A stretch of DNA of 64,000 nucleotides. It comes from Prochlorococcus sp. AG-402-G06. Its GTDB lineage: Bacteria > Cyanobacteriota > Cyanobacteriia > PCC-6307 > Cyanobiaceae. The stretch covers positions 1 to 64,000 of the forward strand of contig QCHR01000001.1 of the NCBI GenBank assembly GCA_003277985.1. Reading direction: 5' to 3'. Positions 1 through 9,692 of the stretch are shown here, in pieces. The position numbers and the translations under genes are program-made. Each line of letters opens with the position of its first letter. Positions within the stretch are counted from its first letter, which is position 1. The notes below the pieces were generated by a model. That model saw only the letters and a list, made by a program, of their open reading frames with translations. It did not search any database and was not told where the DNA came from.

Positions 1-39
1 GCTAATTAGACTGCCAGCCGTGATAATAAAGGAGAATGA

Positions 40-288
40 TCCTTTCTGTGGCCAATATGTAGGACAATTTATGAAGAGAATCCGCAATTAGGGCTCAAAG
101 AGCACTTAACGGGTCTTAAGATTCTTTTAAGATTTAGCCTTCGAGGTCGCAAATTGGTTCTAATCAAGTGGCTGATCAATGGAAATAGGCTTGAAGAGAG
201 AGTTCCTCTGAGTGATGCACGTCATAGAAAATATGAATTAGAGGCCCAAGGAGCGATTGTTTATTGGAGCGAGAGGACCTACTGCTGA
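40..288 (+). other. Open frame without a usable start (possible gene fragment)
   Basis: This frame is open for about 80 codons and ends at a TGA that overlaps the tail of the convergent aspartoacylase gene by 10 bases. The translation is basic and protein-like, with the stretches KEHLTGLKILLRF and RHRKYELEAQGAIVYWSERT, but I recognise no family. There is no ATG or GTG in the frame. A second open frame, one base out of register, runs from the window edge to a TAG at 89-91. The two could be one gene broken by a frameshift, or the end of one gene followed by a gene with an unusual start. The function is unknown. Confidence 0.3.
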
Positions 289-1196
289 TGAACTAGATCA
301 AGAAATGATTGTTTCCATTCTTTCTTAAAGTTCCACAATTCTCTTTTGGTAAAACTCATAGCGATATTTTTTTCCACATATGCTGCTTCATTTATAAAAA
401 CTGGAATATAAGTTTCATGTTCTTCAAACCTTATTGTTTCTCCATTCAACTTATAAAATAACTCATCCTTTTTCTTCAATGCCTGCCAATCCTTTGATTG
501 CCTGCGAGGATGCACATATCCATCAATATTTCCTTCTTCATCTCTTGGAAAATCGATACTTTTAATATGCCTATGAATGATCAACTTCTCAGGGAAAAAC
601 AAATTTGAGTTCTGAACTTGATGAATTTGTTCCATCAAAGTCTCAAGAATCAATTTTGTTTGCGAAATAATTCTCGCATTCAATAGGCCTTGACCAATTG
701 GCCCAATCTCAATAACAAGTCCACAAGGCCAAGATTCAACTAAAAAACCTGTTTGTTTTTGATCAGATTCGTGAAGATATACTGGCAAACCTAATTTGTT
801 TTGAATTAATGAGGCCAAAGCTAGATCTACATTTCTTCTCCCATAAACAACCAAGCAACTCCCCATGGAGGCTGTCGTTGTATGAAAATCTAATGCTATT
901 TGGCAGGGATTTTGTCCTTTCTCTCCGTAAAGATTAACTAACTCACTTGCTCTACTTCCCTCAAAGTTTGCAGAGTTGATTGATAAGAATGCTTCTTCAT
1001 GGAAACTCCTGTTCAAATCATTGTGAATGTATCTTTTCCCAGCCTTTTTTGCATTAGGGTTCCCAATTATCTTACAAGTTTTTATACCGTGAGTATTTAT
1101 TAAAAAGGATGATTTATTCCATTCATCAAAAAGCCAAATTCCATTTATTTCATTACCATGCGTACCAGCCACTAGCAGTACTTGTAACTGACTCAT
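279..1196 (-). CDS. Aspartoacylase / succinylglutamate desuccinylase family zinc hydrolase
   Basis: The protein has 305 residues, full length for bacterial aspartoacylase-like proteins. These enzymes cleave N-acyl amino acids such as N-acetylaspartate using one zinc ion, in the carboxypeptidase-A fold. Visible motifs are GTHGNE (zinc ligands H13 and E16), NDLNR at 59-63 for substrate binding, FHTTT with the third ligand H105, and an IEIGP segment whose E163 fits the catalytic glutamate. The ATG at 1194-1196 is the only sensible start. The gene is monocistronic and divergent from the GST-like gene, with 41 bases between them. The in vivo substrate in cyanobacteria is not established; the fold and metal site are clear. 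Confidence 0.85.
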   Translation of the reverse strand: MSQLQVLLVAGTHGNEINGIWLFDEWNKSSFLINTHGIKTCKIIGNPNAKKAGKRYIHNDLNRSFHEEAFLSINSANFEGSRASELVNLYGEKGQNPCQIALDFHTTTASMGSCLVVYGRRNVDLALASLIQNKLGLPVYLHESDQKQTGFLVESWPCGLVIEIGPIGQGLLNARIISQTKLILETLMEQIHQVQNSNLFFPEKLIIHRHIKSIDFPRDEEGNIDGYVHPRRQSKDWQALKKKDELFYKLNGETIRFEEHETYIPVFINEAAYVEKNIAMSFTKRELWNFKKEWKQSFLDLVHQQ

Positions 1197-1237
1197 TAAT
1201 CAACAACAAATAGATAAAATAATTTTAAAAGAAATTT

Positions 1238-2212
1238 ATGGCTATACCACCACTATTTGTAAAAGCTGCGAGACAAATTTGGAGTTTTGAGTGGGAAATT
1301 CTAATGAATGGTCTTGCCCCATCAGATTCTAGTGGAAATTATAAAAGGCCAATAAATCTTCAAAAACAAATTCAAATCCCGACCAAGGAAGATTTAAAAA
1401 GTAGAGCTTCAAATCAAATGCCAGGTTTAATTATTGGAAAAAGCTGCCCTTGGGCCCATAGAGCATGGATGATTTACCAGATCAAAGGATTAAGGAAATC
1501 AATCAATCTCCATATTGCTCAAGTAGACAATGCAGGAGGAAGATGGGTATTAAATCCTCCAATAAAAGGTTGTAAAAACCTTCAAGATCTTTATCGAAAA
1601 TGCGGAAATAATCAATCAAGAAGAGCAACAGTCCCAATGCTTTTCGATCCAGGTAATGAATCTAAATCAAAACCAAGAATTATAAATAATGAAAGCGCTG
1701 AGCTTGTCGAAATATTAAATAACTGGCCTATATGCGATCAAAAAATAGACCTTAATCCAGAAAAATGTCAAAAACAAATAATGAAGTGGCAGAGTCTAAT
1801 TCAAGAAAATATTAATAATGGAGTTTATAAATGTGGATTTGCTAGGAATCAAAAATCTTATGAAAAAGCTTCTAAAAACTTGTTCTCAGCTCTAGATAAT
1901 ATAGAAGAACATCTGCAATCAAAAGGACCTTGGCTCTGTGGAAAAAACCTTTCAATTGCTGATATAAGACTTTTCCCAACCTTAATCAGATGGGAAGCAA
2001 TTTATTACCCACTATTCAAATGTAGCAATAAACCAATTGAATCATATCCAAATATAATTAAGTGGAGGAAAAAGATTTTTAATATGTACGATATAAAAAA
2101 AACATGTGATGTTGATACTTGGAGAAAAGATTATTTTGGAGCTTTATTCCCTTTAAACCCAAGTAGTATTATTCCTAAAGGAGAGAATATTAAAACAATC
2201 ATCAACAATTAA
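1238..2212 (+). CDS. Glutathione S-transferase, Xi class (glutathionyl-hydroquinone reductase-like)
   Basis: The 324-residue protein has the CPWAHR active-site motif (C70) near the start of a thioredoxin-like domain. A helical GST C-terminal domain follows from about residue 170 and contains NNGVYKCGFA and the N-capping segment SIADIRLFPTLIRWE. This combination is typical of the ECM4/YqjG group, which removes glutathione from glutathionyl-hydroquinones through the active-site cysteine. Catalysis by C70 is inferred from the family. The length fits this class and exceeds ordinary GSTs of about 210 residues. Nine bases separate it from the downstream membrane-protein gene, so the two are probably cotranscribed. 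A grxC-gshB pair elsewhere in the window supplies glutathione. Confidence 0.85.
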   Translation: MAIPPLFVKAARQIWSFEWEILMNGLAPSDSSGNYKRPINLQKQIQIPTKEDLKSRASNQMPGLIIGKSCPWAHRAWMIYQIKGLRKSINLHIAQVDNAGGRWVLNPPIKGCKNLQDLYRKCGNNQSRRATVPMLFDPGNESKSKPRIINNESAELVEILNNWPICDQKIDLNPEKCQKQIMKWQSLIQENINNGVYKCGFARNQKSYEKASKNLFSALDNIEEHLQSKGPWLCGKNLSIADIRLFPTLIRWEAIYYPLFKCSNKPIESYPNIIKWRKKIFNMYDIKKTCDVDTWRKDYFGALFPLNPSSIIPKGENIKTIINN

Positions 2213-2221
2213 TTATCAACT

Positions 2222-2893
2222 ATGCAAGAAAAAAATTCTTATTTTATGTCCTCTAACCCTATTAAAGGAGTATATGGTGATTTCACAGTAACTCCAAAAG
2301 ATAAGAAAGAAGTTCTCTTCTATCGCTTGTCTATTCTCTCTTGTGGCTTATTTTTTTCGTTAGGTCTAGTCCATTGGTTTACCAATGGTAATAGCCAAAT
2401 ATGGGTGTATTTTGCTGGGTTAGTAATCAGTCTAGGATTGGGTCTTAAGTGGATACACATTTATTTAAGACCTTTACATCAAGCACTTATATTCTTCTGG
2501 GTAATTGGCTGCATTGGCCTAGGAATTGTTACATATCACTTTGGATTAACAAACTTTATCTATGGTCTTAAAGAAAATCCAAAGTGGGTATTTCTCATTG
2601 GGCCACTTTTTGTATCTTTAACTGGAGTAGGTTTCAAAGAGTTTTTTTGTTTTAGAAGAATAGAGGCAATTGGGATAACAATATTTATTCCTATAGCTTT
2701 TATTGGACATTTAACTGAACTTACCAATGAGAAATTTACATTTGGCCTATTAGTTTTGTCTTCCTTACTTTTATTGGTATTGGGAATAAGAAAATTTGAC
2801 CTACCAGCAGAAGCTGACATAGGCGATAAAAGTGTATTTGAATTTTTAGAGAATCAAAGAAAGCTAAATATGCGTGACATTGAAACAAGTTAG
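2222..2893 (+). CDS. DUF2301 family integral membrane protein
   Basis: The product has 223 residues with about six hydrophobic helices between residues 33 and 190, and a polar C-terminal tail of about 30 residues. The N-terminal VYGDFTVTPKDK segment followed by the hydrophobic core resembles the cyanobacterial DUF2301 family, whose function is unknown. The ATG at 2222 is used here. An internal ATG at 2246 (MSSNPIKG) is equally plausible, because neither is preceded by a clear ribosome site. It follows the GST gene closely and reads toward the cp12 gene. Nothing in the sequence indicates a substrate or enzymatic role. Confidence 0.7.
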   Translation: MQEKNSYFMSSNPIKGVYGDFTVTPKDKKEVLFYRLSILSCGLFFSLGLVHWFTNGNSQIWVYFAGLVISLGLGLKWIHIYLRPLHQALIFFWVIGCIGLGIVTYHFGLTNFIYGLKENPKWVFLIGPLFVSLTGVGFKEFFCFRRIEAIGITIFIPIAFIGHLTELTNEKFTFGLLVLSSLLLLVLGIRKFDLPAEADIGDKSVFEFLENQRKLNMRDIETS

Positions 2894-3110
2894 CCAGAGT
2901 GGATTCCACTTAAGATCAACTCCTCGAGAAGGAATGTCAACCTTGCCATGCAGGAGAATGGTGAGGAAATCCAACCAAATTGACAAAGCACGTGCAATAT
3001 TTCCCCGACATAATTATGTTGTATTAGATAAAGATTTTGCTCCTTTAAGACGCTATGAAATCCATCGACGAGCATATTCAAAAGGATCAGTCAGAGATCC
3101 AAACTGCTAA
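2874..3110 (+). other. Doubtful open frame between DUF2301 and cp12
   Basis: A 78-codon frame starts inside the last codons of the DUF2301 gene and runs 56 bases into cp12. Its composition is arginine-rich and contains no recognisable motif. A 63-codon frame on the opposite strand (2890-3081) is equally unrecognisable. The 161-base stretch from 2894 to 3054 is less A+T-rich than typical gaps here, so it may be a small gene or a structured 5' leader of cp12. I cannot decide between these. Confidence 0.2.
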
Positions 3111-3273
3111 GGCTTCAGGCAATGATCCTAAAGTTAGGCACCTAACAGATGAACTTCATTCCCTCGAGGAATATAGAGATCATCATCCCGAAGACAAGCA
3201 TGATCCAAATGCTCTTGAACTTTTCTGCGACGCTAACCCTGATGAGCCAGAATGTTTGGTTTATGACGATTAA
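3055..3273 (+). CDS. cp12: CP12, Calvin cycle regulatory protein
   Basis: This 72-residue protein ends in the diagnostic CP12 tail ELFCDANPDEPECLVYDD, which carries the C-terminal cysteine pair that binds and inactivates glyceraldehyde-3-phosphate dehydrogenase in the dark. In canonical CP12 a second, N-terminal cysteine pair helps recruit phosphoribulokinase. Here the N-terminal half has no cysteine at all, and the usual core motif is replaced by RHLTDELHSLEEY. The start is fixed by an in-frame TAA at 3046-3048. A strong hairpin terminator begins 19 bases after the stop. The identity is secure from the C-terminus; the loss of the first cysteine pair is seen directly. Confidence 0.9.
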   Translation: MKSIDEHIQKDQSEIQTAKASGNDPKVRHLTDELHSLEEYRDHHPEDKHDPNALELFCDANPDEPECLVYDD

Positions 3274-3292
3274 ATTTTAAAAAAAACAAATA

Positions 3293-3321
3293 AAAAAAAG
3301 GGGGCTCTACCCCCTTTTTTT
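3293..3321. terminator. Bidirectional intrinsic terminator between cp12 and the 60-residue gene
   Basis: The 12-base-pair stem AAAAAAAGGGGG / CCCCCTTTTTTT closes a five-base loop, CTCTA. Because the stem is flanked by A and T runs, it reads as a Rho-independent terminator on both strands. It lies exactly between two convergent genes and is the clearest terminator in the window. Confidence 0.9.
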
Positions 3322-3334
3322 ATTCCAAATTTAA

Positions 3335-3517
3335 TTAATAATCCATATTAAAATCTGATGGACTTCCGGTTAAAGAACATACGACAGCCTCCTCGTTTTT
3401 CATTTGACGAACTTCTACTATTGGTCTACCCATTTTCTTAAGAACATTAATATCTTGATCCGTCTGGCAACGAGCAATAATCTCTCCTTGTCCATCAAAA
3501 CAACTGTAAAAATTCAT
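3335..3517 (-). CDS. Small protein of unknown function (60 residues)
   Basis: The protein begins MNFYSCFDGQGEIIARCQTD and has a short basic middle (KKMGRPIVEVRQMKNEE). There is no signal peptide or membrane segment. Two cysteines near the N-terminus and one near the C-terminus are visible, but they form no known metal motif. It is a separate unit: a symmetric terminator lies just past its stop, and 77 bases separate it from obg upstream. The compact layout and protein-like composition make it a likely real gene. I do not recognise the family. Confidence 0.6.
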   Translation of the reverse strand: MNFYSCFDGQGEIIARCQTDQDINVLKKMGRPIVEVRQMKNEEAVVCSLTGSPSDFNMDY

Positions 3518-3594
3518 AATTTTAAAGACTCTCTTTAGTTATTACCAAGAATTAACTGTTAGACAAGTGGGTATGATTCACTCATGACAATTAA

Positions 3595-4584
<990 letters not shown>

Positions 4585-4683
4585 TTAGAAATATCTATGA
4601 TCAATAAACTAAATAATAATTCTTAAATTCATCCTTGCTAAATTAAAGAATTAAAAACACTGTTTATAACTTTCACCTCAAAT

Positions 4684-7098
4684 TTAATCAACCATCCATA
4701 CGACACTACATCCTGCGCCGCCATCATGAGGTTCAGCATCGACTACTTTTTCAATATATGAAAGTGAATCAAACCATTTCCTTAAACCTTTTTTCAGTTT
4801 TCCAGAACCAATTCCATGAATAACCCATAAAGCTCCAGAACAATTTCTCAATTTTTCTTCAATTACCCCCTCTGCTTCATGCACCCGTAAGCCTCTGACA
4901 TCTAAAGTATTTTTTTTATTACGCACTAAAGATAAATTTTTTCTTACCTGCGAAGTTTTTATTTGTACAAGTTGATTTGTTTCCGCCTTTTGACCATCAA
5001 GACTTTCTACTTCAGTTAAACTGACTTTGCTTCGAAATACACCGCATAGGACTGTTAATTGCATTCCATCATCTGAAAAAGAAATTATTTCACCTGCTTT
5101 ACCAATAGAAGACAATCTAACTTTATCCCCAATCTTCGGGGTCCAACTCTGAATATGCTGGCTTCGCTTATCGCCTCGAAATCCCTTTTCCATTTGCCGT
5201 AATCTTTGACCAGCAATTCTTGCTGTATCACCACTAGCATTTTGATCGCGCAAGCGTTTAATTAAATGTCTAACTTCTTTTTGACCTTCACGAATTGATA
5301 ACTCCAATTTGAACCTTCCTTGTTCATTAAATTCTTCAGATTGTTGACGTTGTTTCTGCCAACTATTAAGTAATTCTTCATGCAATAATTCAGTTTTAGC
5401 TAATAAGGCAGCAGCATCTTCAGCTGCTGATTGTTGCCGCTCTCGTTGTTTTTCTAAACCTTGAATAACTTGATTAACATTATCAACGCTTCCAGGATTG
5501 ATAAATTTTTGAGCACTTTTAATTACTTGCTCATCGAGACCAAGTCTTTTTGAAATTTCAATTGCATTACTTCGACCAGGAATACCCCATTGCAAATGAA
5601 AAGTTGGTTTTATTGTTTCACTATCAAAAGAAACTGAAGCATTTTCAAATCTTGAATCGTTATATTTGAGTGATTTTAATTGTCCAAAATGAGTAGTTGC
5701 AATAGTTAATCTTGCTCTATCGGCCATTGTCTTTAAAAGCGCCATAGCCAATGCTGTACCTTCAGTTGGATCAGTTCCTGCTCCAACTTCATCTAAAAGC
5801 ACAAGAGTCGTTCCAGGGAATGCATCTATAGCGTCAAGAATTCGACTTATACGTAGAATATGTCCACTAAAAGTAGATAAATTTTGCTGTAAAGATTGCT
5901 CATCGCCAATATCAGCCAACACATTCTCACACCAAGGTAATCTTGGTAAACCTTTACAAGGCAGGAGCAATCCGGCTTTTGCCATTAAAACAGCTAACCC
6001 CATACTTTTTAAAGCTACAGTTTTTCCACCTGTATTAGGTCCTGTAATTGCTACTACTTTTATATCAGCGGCAACATCAAAGCTAGTTGGAACAACTCTA
6101 GTCTTTTTCTCATGGAAATCATTCCATACTAATAGAGGATGACGAAAATCTTTAATCTCGAAAAGTGTATTTTCCTTTTCATCAAGAATTGCTGGTACTC
6201 CGTCAAGCCATTTAGAGTAACGTGCCCTAGCTAATGAGAACTCAATCTGCAAAAGTATTTCTTCTAAATGAGCTATTACATTTGCATTTAGGCCAACTTC
6301 TTTACTCCAATTAGCAAGTAGTCTCCTTTCTTCATCTGAGATTTCAGAATCTATCTTTGCTAAACGATTTCCTATTGATATGACAACTTGTGGCTCGACA
6401 TAGATCGTATTTCCAGAGGCTGAGCTATCATGGACCATTCCTTTGATCTGGTTAGAAGTCCCAGCCTTAAATGCTAAAACAGGCCGTCCATATCTCTCTG
6501 AGATAATGTTATCTTGCAGTATCCCACTATGTTTTCGAATAATATCTTGAAGAACATCTCTTCTTTGAAGCCGTATCGAATTCCTATGACGTCGTAATTC
6601 AGAAAGCTTTGGGCTAGCACGGTCTGCAATTTGACCGCCTTCATCAAGCCCAAACTCAAGGAGTTTTTGCAAATCTGGCAAAGTTGCAATGTCTTTGATT
6701 AATTCAGAAAGTCGTGGACGTATCAATTGGTCAAATATTAGCTTTCGTAATTTTCGAGCAGCTCTCAAAGTATCAGCTACTTTTAATAAATCCTCACCCA
6801 TAGCGATGCCTCCTTTGGAGCATATCAAAAGAATATTTTCCAAATCATGCACACCTTCAAAAGATATTCCTCCATCAAGAGAACTATCTAACAAACCAAT
6901 TTCTAATGTTTGTGACAATAGCTCTTGGGTTAAAGATATATTTACAGGCAAAGCAAAGCTTTCACATTTTTTACGACCTTGCTGAGTAAGCGCGAAAGTA
7001 GACAAATGGCTACAAACAGTTGGCCATTCAAGCAAATTCAAAGACTCTGATATTATTTGTGTCTTTTTAGAATCATCATGATTTTCAGTTAATCCCAT
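4684..7098 (-). CDS. mutS2: MutS2 family ATPase with Smr endonuclease domain
   Basis: The 804-residue protein has the MutS core/clamp region followed by an ATPase: Walker A GPNTGGKT at 353-360 and Walker B LVLLDEVGAGTD near 430. A long coiled-coil region covers about 530-630. The C-terminal Smr domain starts near 728 and includes LDVRGLRVHEAE and the HGIGSGKL loop. MutS2 lacks the mismatch-recognition domain of MutS; it restrains recombination and, in some bacteria, rescues collided ribosomes. The start ATG is at 7096-7098, 15 bases downstream of the VOC gene stop, so the two are probably cotranscribed. All core motifs look intact. Confidence 0.95.
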   Translation of the reverse strand: MGLTENHDDSKKTQIISESLNLLEWPTVCSHLSTFALTQQGRKKCESFALPVNISLTQELLSQTLEIGLLDSSLDGGISFEGVHDLENILLICSKGGIAMGEDLLKVADTLRAARKLRKLIFDQLIRPRLSELIKDIATLPDLQKLLEFGLDEGGQIADRASPKLSELRRHRNSIRLQRRDVLQDIIRKHSGILQDNIISERYGRPVLAFKAGTSNQIKGMVHDSSASGNTIYVEPQVVISIGNRLAKIDSEISDEERRLLANWSKEVGLNANVIAHLEEILLQIEFSLARARYSKWLDGVPAILDEKENTLFEIKDFRHPLLVWNDFHEKKTRVVPTSFDVAADIKVVAITGPNTGGKTVALKSMGLAVLMAKAGLLLPCKGLPRLPWCENVLADIGDEQSLQQNLSTFSGHILRISRILDAIDAFPGTTLVLLDEVGAGTDPTEGTALAMALLKTMADRARLTIATTHFGQLKSLKYNDSRFENASVSFDSETIKPTFHLQWGIPGRSNAIEISKRLGLDEQVIKSAQKFINPGSVDNVNQVIQGLEKQRERQQSAAEDAAALLAKTELLHEELLNSWQKQRQQSEEFNEQGRFKLELSIREGQKEVRHLIKRLRDQNASGDTARIAGQRLRQMEKGFRGDKRSQHIQSWTPKIGDKVRLSSIGKAGEIISFSDDGMQLTVLCGVFRSKVSLTEVESLDGQKAETNQLVQIKTSQVRKNLSLVRNKKNTLDVRGLRVHEAEGVIEEKLRNCSGALWVIHGIGSGKLKKGLRKWFDSLSYIEKVVDAEPHDGGAGCSVVWMVD

Positions 7099-7113
7099 TC
7101 GTCTATCTAAAGT

Positions 7114-7545
7114 CTATTGATTTGTTGGTATTCCTGTTAATGGGTGATAAAGCATTTCCAACCAATTACCTTCTGTATCTTTCAAGTAAAAAGAGGAAGT
7201 CCCATCACGATGATCATGCAAAGCTCCAACCTTCATGCCTTGATTTTTCAAAGAATCATGAATTCTCTCTATTTCATCTCTTTTAGTGAAATGAAATGCG
7301 AAGTGAGGGCCAGCCGCTTTATAGCCTGGCCCAAGCAATGCCAAGCCATCCTTAGTCTCCCCGGCTTCTAAGTAACACCAATCAACATCATCCCAAACAA
7401 GCTTCATTCCCAAGCTTATATAAAACTCTTTAGCCCTATCAACATCTTCAACTCTGATAGCTACATGGCCGAGACGATGAACGCTTTTAATATTTAAATC
7501 TGATTGTTTTTTTATCATTGGTGTTGATTGAAATTCAAATTTCAA
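7114..7545 (-). CDS. VOC (glyoxalase/bleomycin resistance) superfamily protein
   Basis: This 143-residue protein has the paired beta-alpha-beta-beta-beta modules of the vicinal oxygen chelate superfamily. Candidate metal ligands are in GHVAIRVEDV (H near 27), HFAFHF, and the C-terminal GNWLEMLYHP glutamate. Family members include lactoylglutathione lyases and dioxygenases, but the exact reaction cannot be read from the sequence. The ATG at 7543-7545 gives a 20-residue lead before the domain; an internal ATG ten codons later is also possible. It sits in a minus-strand run with mutS2 and obg downstream and hemB upstream. Confidence 0.75.
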   Translation of the reverse strand: MKFEFQSTPMIKKQSDLNIKSVHRLGHVAIRVEDVDRAKEFYISLGMKLVWDDVDWCYLEAGETKDGLALLGPGYKAAGPHFAFHFTKRDEIERIHDSLKNQGMKVGALHDHRDGTSSFYLKDTEGNWLEMLYHPLTGIPTNQ

Positions 7546-7566
7546 TAATTGTATTAATCAACTTTA

Positions 7567-8565
7567 TTAGTCTTTCAACCACCCTGCGGCATCACATGCA
7601 TGATAGGTAAGAATCAGATTTGCTCCAGCTCTTTTAAAACTCAATAAAGTTTCCAAAACAATTGCCTTTTCTTCTATCCAACCTCTTTGAGCAGCAGCTT
7701 TGACCATTGAATACTCTCCACTAACGTTATAGGCAGCGATTGGTAATTCAGATTCTTCTCTTAAACGAGAAATAATATCTAAGTAAGCCAAGCCTGGTTT
7801 AACCATGAGGATGTCCGACCCCTCTTGCTCGTCAAGTTGGGCTTCTGTTATGGCTTCTCTAGAATTCGCTGGATCCATCTGATAGCTGTTTTTATTTTTC
7901 GGGATAGGCTTATTTGATAATGATCTAGGAGCAGAATCTAAAGCCTCTCTAAAAGGTCCGTAATATGCAGATGAATATTTTGCTGTGTAACTAATTATTC
8001 CTACATGTTCAAAACCTTCATTATCTAGGGCTTCTCTTATGGCTCCTACTCTTCCATCCATCATGTCACTAGGACCAATTAAATCTGCACCAGATTGTGC
8101 TTGAACAACTGCTTGTTTACACAAATAAACAACGGTTTCATCATTCAAAATTATTCCTTGATTGCTAACTATTCCATCATGACCATCACAAGAATACGGA
8201 TCTAATGCGACATCAGTCATAACACACATTTCTGGTATCTCTATTTTCAATCTTTCAATAGCCCTTGGTATTAAACCTTTTTCATTAAAACATTCAGCTC
8301 CATCTTCTGTTTTTTGCTCGTCTGGAACTTTTGGGAAAAGAACGACACATCTTATACCTAAATTCCAAGCACGCTTAACTTCATCAACTAATCCATCCAT
8401 TGACCAGCGAAATGAACCTGGCATCGCTGCTATTTCTTGAATATCTGAACCTTCATGAACAAAAAGAGGATAAATAAAATCAGAAGCAGAGACACTATGC
8501 TCTCTAACCAGATCTCTTAAAGAGTTGGTTCTACGAAGACGACGGGGCCGATAAGTAAGATCCAT
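7567..8565 (-). CDS. hemB: Delta-aminolevulinic acid dehydratase (porphobilinogen synthase)
   Basis: HemB condenses two 5-aminolevulinate molecules into porphobilinogen, the first pyrrole of chlorophyll and heme. The 332-residue protein contains the Schiff-base lysine segment ILMVKPGLAYLD and the second lysine region SYTAKYSSAYYGPFREA. The metal loop reads DVALDPYSCDGHDG. It has aspartates where zinc enzymes carry three cysteines, which marks the magnesium-type enzyme of plants and algae. I chose the ATG at 8563-8565 (MDLTYRPRRLRR). A TTG three codons upstream is in frame but adds nothing conserved. It is followed by the VOC gene 21 bases downstream. Confidence 0.96.
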   Translation of the reverse strand: MDLTYRPRRLRRTNSLRDLVREHSVSASDFIYPLFVHEGSDIQEIAAMPGSFRWSMDGLVDEVKRAWNLGIRCVVLFPKVPDEQKTEDGAECFNEKGLIPRAIERLKIEIPEMCVMTDVALDPYSCDGHDGIVSNQGIILNDETVVYLCKQAVVQAQSGADLIGPSDMMDGRVGAIREALDNEGFEHVGIISYTAKYSSAYYGPFREALDSAPRSLSNKPIPKNKNSYQMDPANSREAITEAQLDEQEGSDILMVKPGLAYLDIISRLREESELPIAAYNVSGEYSMVKAAAQRGWIEEKAIVLETLLSFKRAGANLILTYHACDAAGWLKD

Positions 8566-8614
8566 ATTAACCAATAGAGATAATTACATTTGAGATAACT
8601 ACATTTTACTTCCT

Positions 8615-9550
8615 TTAAGTCCTAGCCTGATTGAACCAACTTGAACGAGGTTCATCTATTCGAACAGATCTAAGCTTTTCAAGAAGCCTCAACTCCTCAT
8701 CAGACCATTTTTCAGGGAACTTTAATTTTAGAGTAAAAAATAAATCTCCTTTGGTATCTAATTTTTGTAATCCTAGACCTTCTAATCTAAATTTTTGCCC
8801 AGGTAAACTTCCAGAAGGTATTGATAAATATGTGTCCCCTTTAGGAGAGGCAGCCAAAATATTTGCTCCCAAAGCTAATTCATCTAAAGAAATTGGTAAA
8901 TCTGCATAAACATCTAAACCTTCCGCTTTCCAAATCGGATGAGACTTAATCTTTACTTCAATCAATAAATCTCCTCTTTTCCCTTTCCCAGACTGTATAT
9001 TACCCTTATTTTTGATACGTATTTTTGATCCTGTCTCAGTTCCTGGTGGAATTTTCACCTCGATGCGTTCATCATTCACTAAAAGATTCTTTTTTGTGCC
9101 ATTCAAAGCCTCTACAAAACTAATCTGTAAATTAAATTCAGCATCAAGAATCAATGATTGAGCTTTATTATCTGAAGATATATTGGAGTAAATTTCTTTA
9201 CCAACCTCACTAAATCTTCCAATTAAATCACTCAGAAAATCATCAAACTTTAGATATTCATCTAAGTTCTGGTCATTAGTTTCACCATAAAAATCTTTAG
9301 ACTTTCCATCTCTATTTTTGAACCAATAACTTAGAAATTTCTCATAAGACTTTTTTTTATCCTCATCTGAAAGAATCTCATAAGCTTCATTTATTTCTTT
9401 GAACTCTGACTCAGCCCTCTCATCATGAGGATGTAAATCAGGATGAAATTTTCTAGCAAGTTTCCTGAAGGCACTTTTGATTTCTTTATCCGTAGCATTT
9501 TTACTAACGCCAAGGATTTTGAAATAATCCTTAAAACCATCTGATGCCAT
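8615..9550 (-). CDS. DnaJ-class chaperone, CbpA-like (type II)
   Basis: An N-terminal J domain (residues 1-70) carries the HPD tripeptide in KFHPDLH, which stimulates DnaK ATPase. The C-terminal part from about 125 contains the two beta-sandwich substrate-binding domains (VKIPPGTETGSKIRIKNKGN and later FRLEGLGLQ). The zinc-finger CxxCxGxG repeats of classical DnaJ are absent, so this is a type II protein like CbpA. The ATG at 9548-9550 (MASDGFKDYFKILG) is preferred over an in-frame GTG three codons upstream. It is divergent from the bicarbonate transporter operon across a 142-base gap that must hold both promoters. Confidence 0.9.
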   Translation of the reverse strand: MASDGFKDYFKILGVSKNATDKEIKSAFRKLARKFHPDLHPHDERAESEFKEINEAYEILSDEDKKKSYEKFLSYWFKNRDGKSKDFYGETNDQNLDEYLKFDDFLSDLIGRFSEVGKEIYSNISSDNKAQSLILDAEFNLQISFVEALNGTKKNLLVNDERIEVKIPPGTETGSKIRIKNKGNIQSGKGKRGDLLIEVKIKSHPIWKAEGLDVYADLPISLDELALGANILAASPKGDTYLSIPSGSLPGQKFRLEGLGLQKLDTKGDLFFTLKLKFPEKWSDEELRLLEKLRSVRIDEPRSSWFNQART

Positions 9551-9692
9551 CGAAATCACGCTGCATTCTTAGTAAAATCAATCTTTTCAATGATTTTTCT
9601 TCAATATAAGTATTTAAAAGTAGAGATCTCAGAACTTAAAGGAACCTTGAAGAGATAGGCTTATTTAAGTCAAATCAAGTAAGGAGAGTCGA

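Noticed and set aside
2885-2975. tRNA-like GCCAGAGTGG motif after the DUF2301 gene
   Set aside because: No matching acceptor stem, anticodon arm or T-loop follows.
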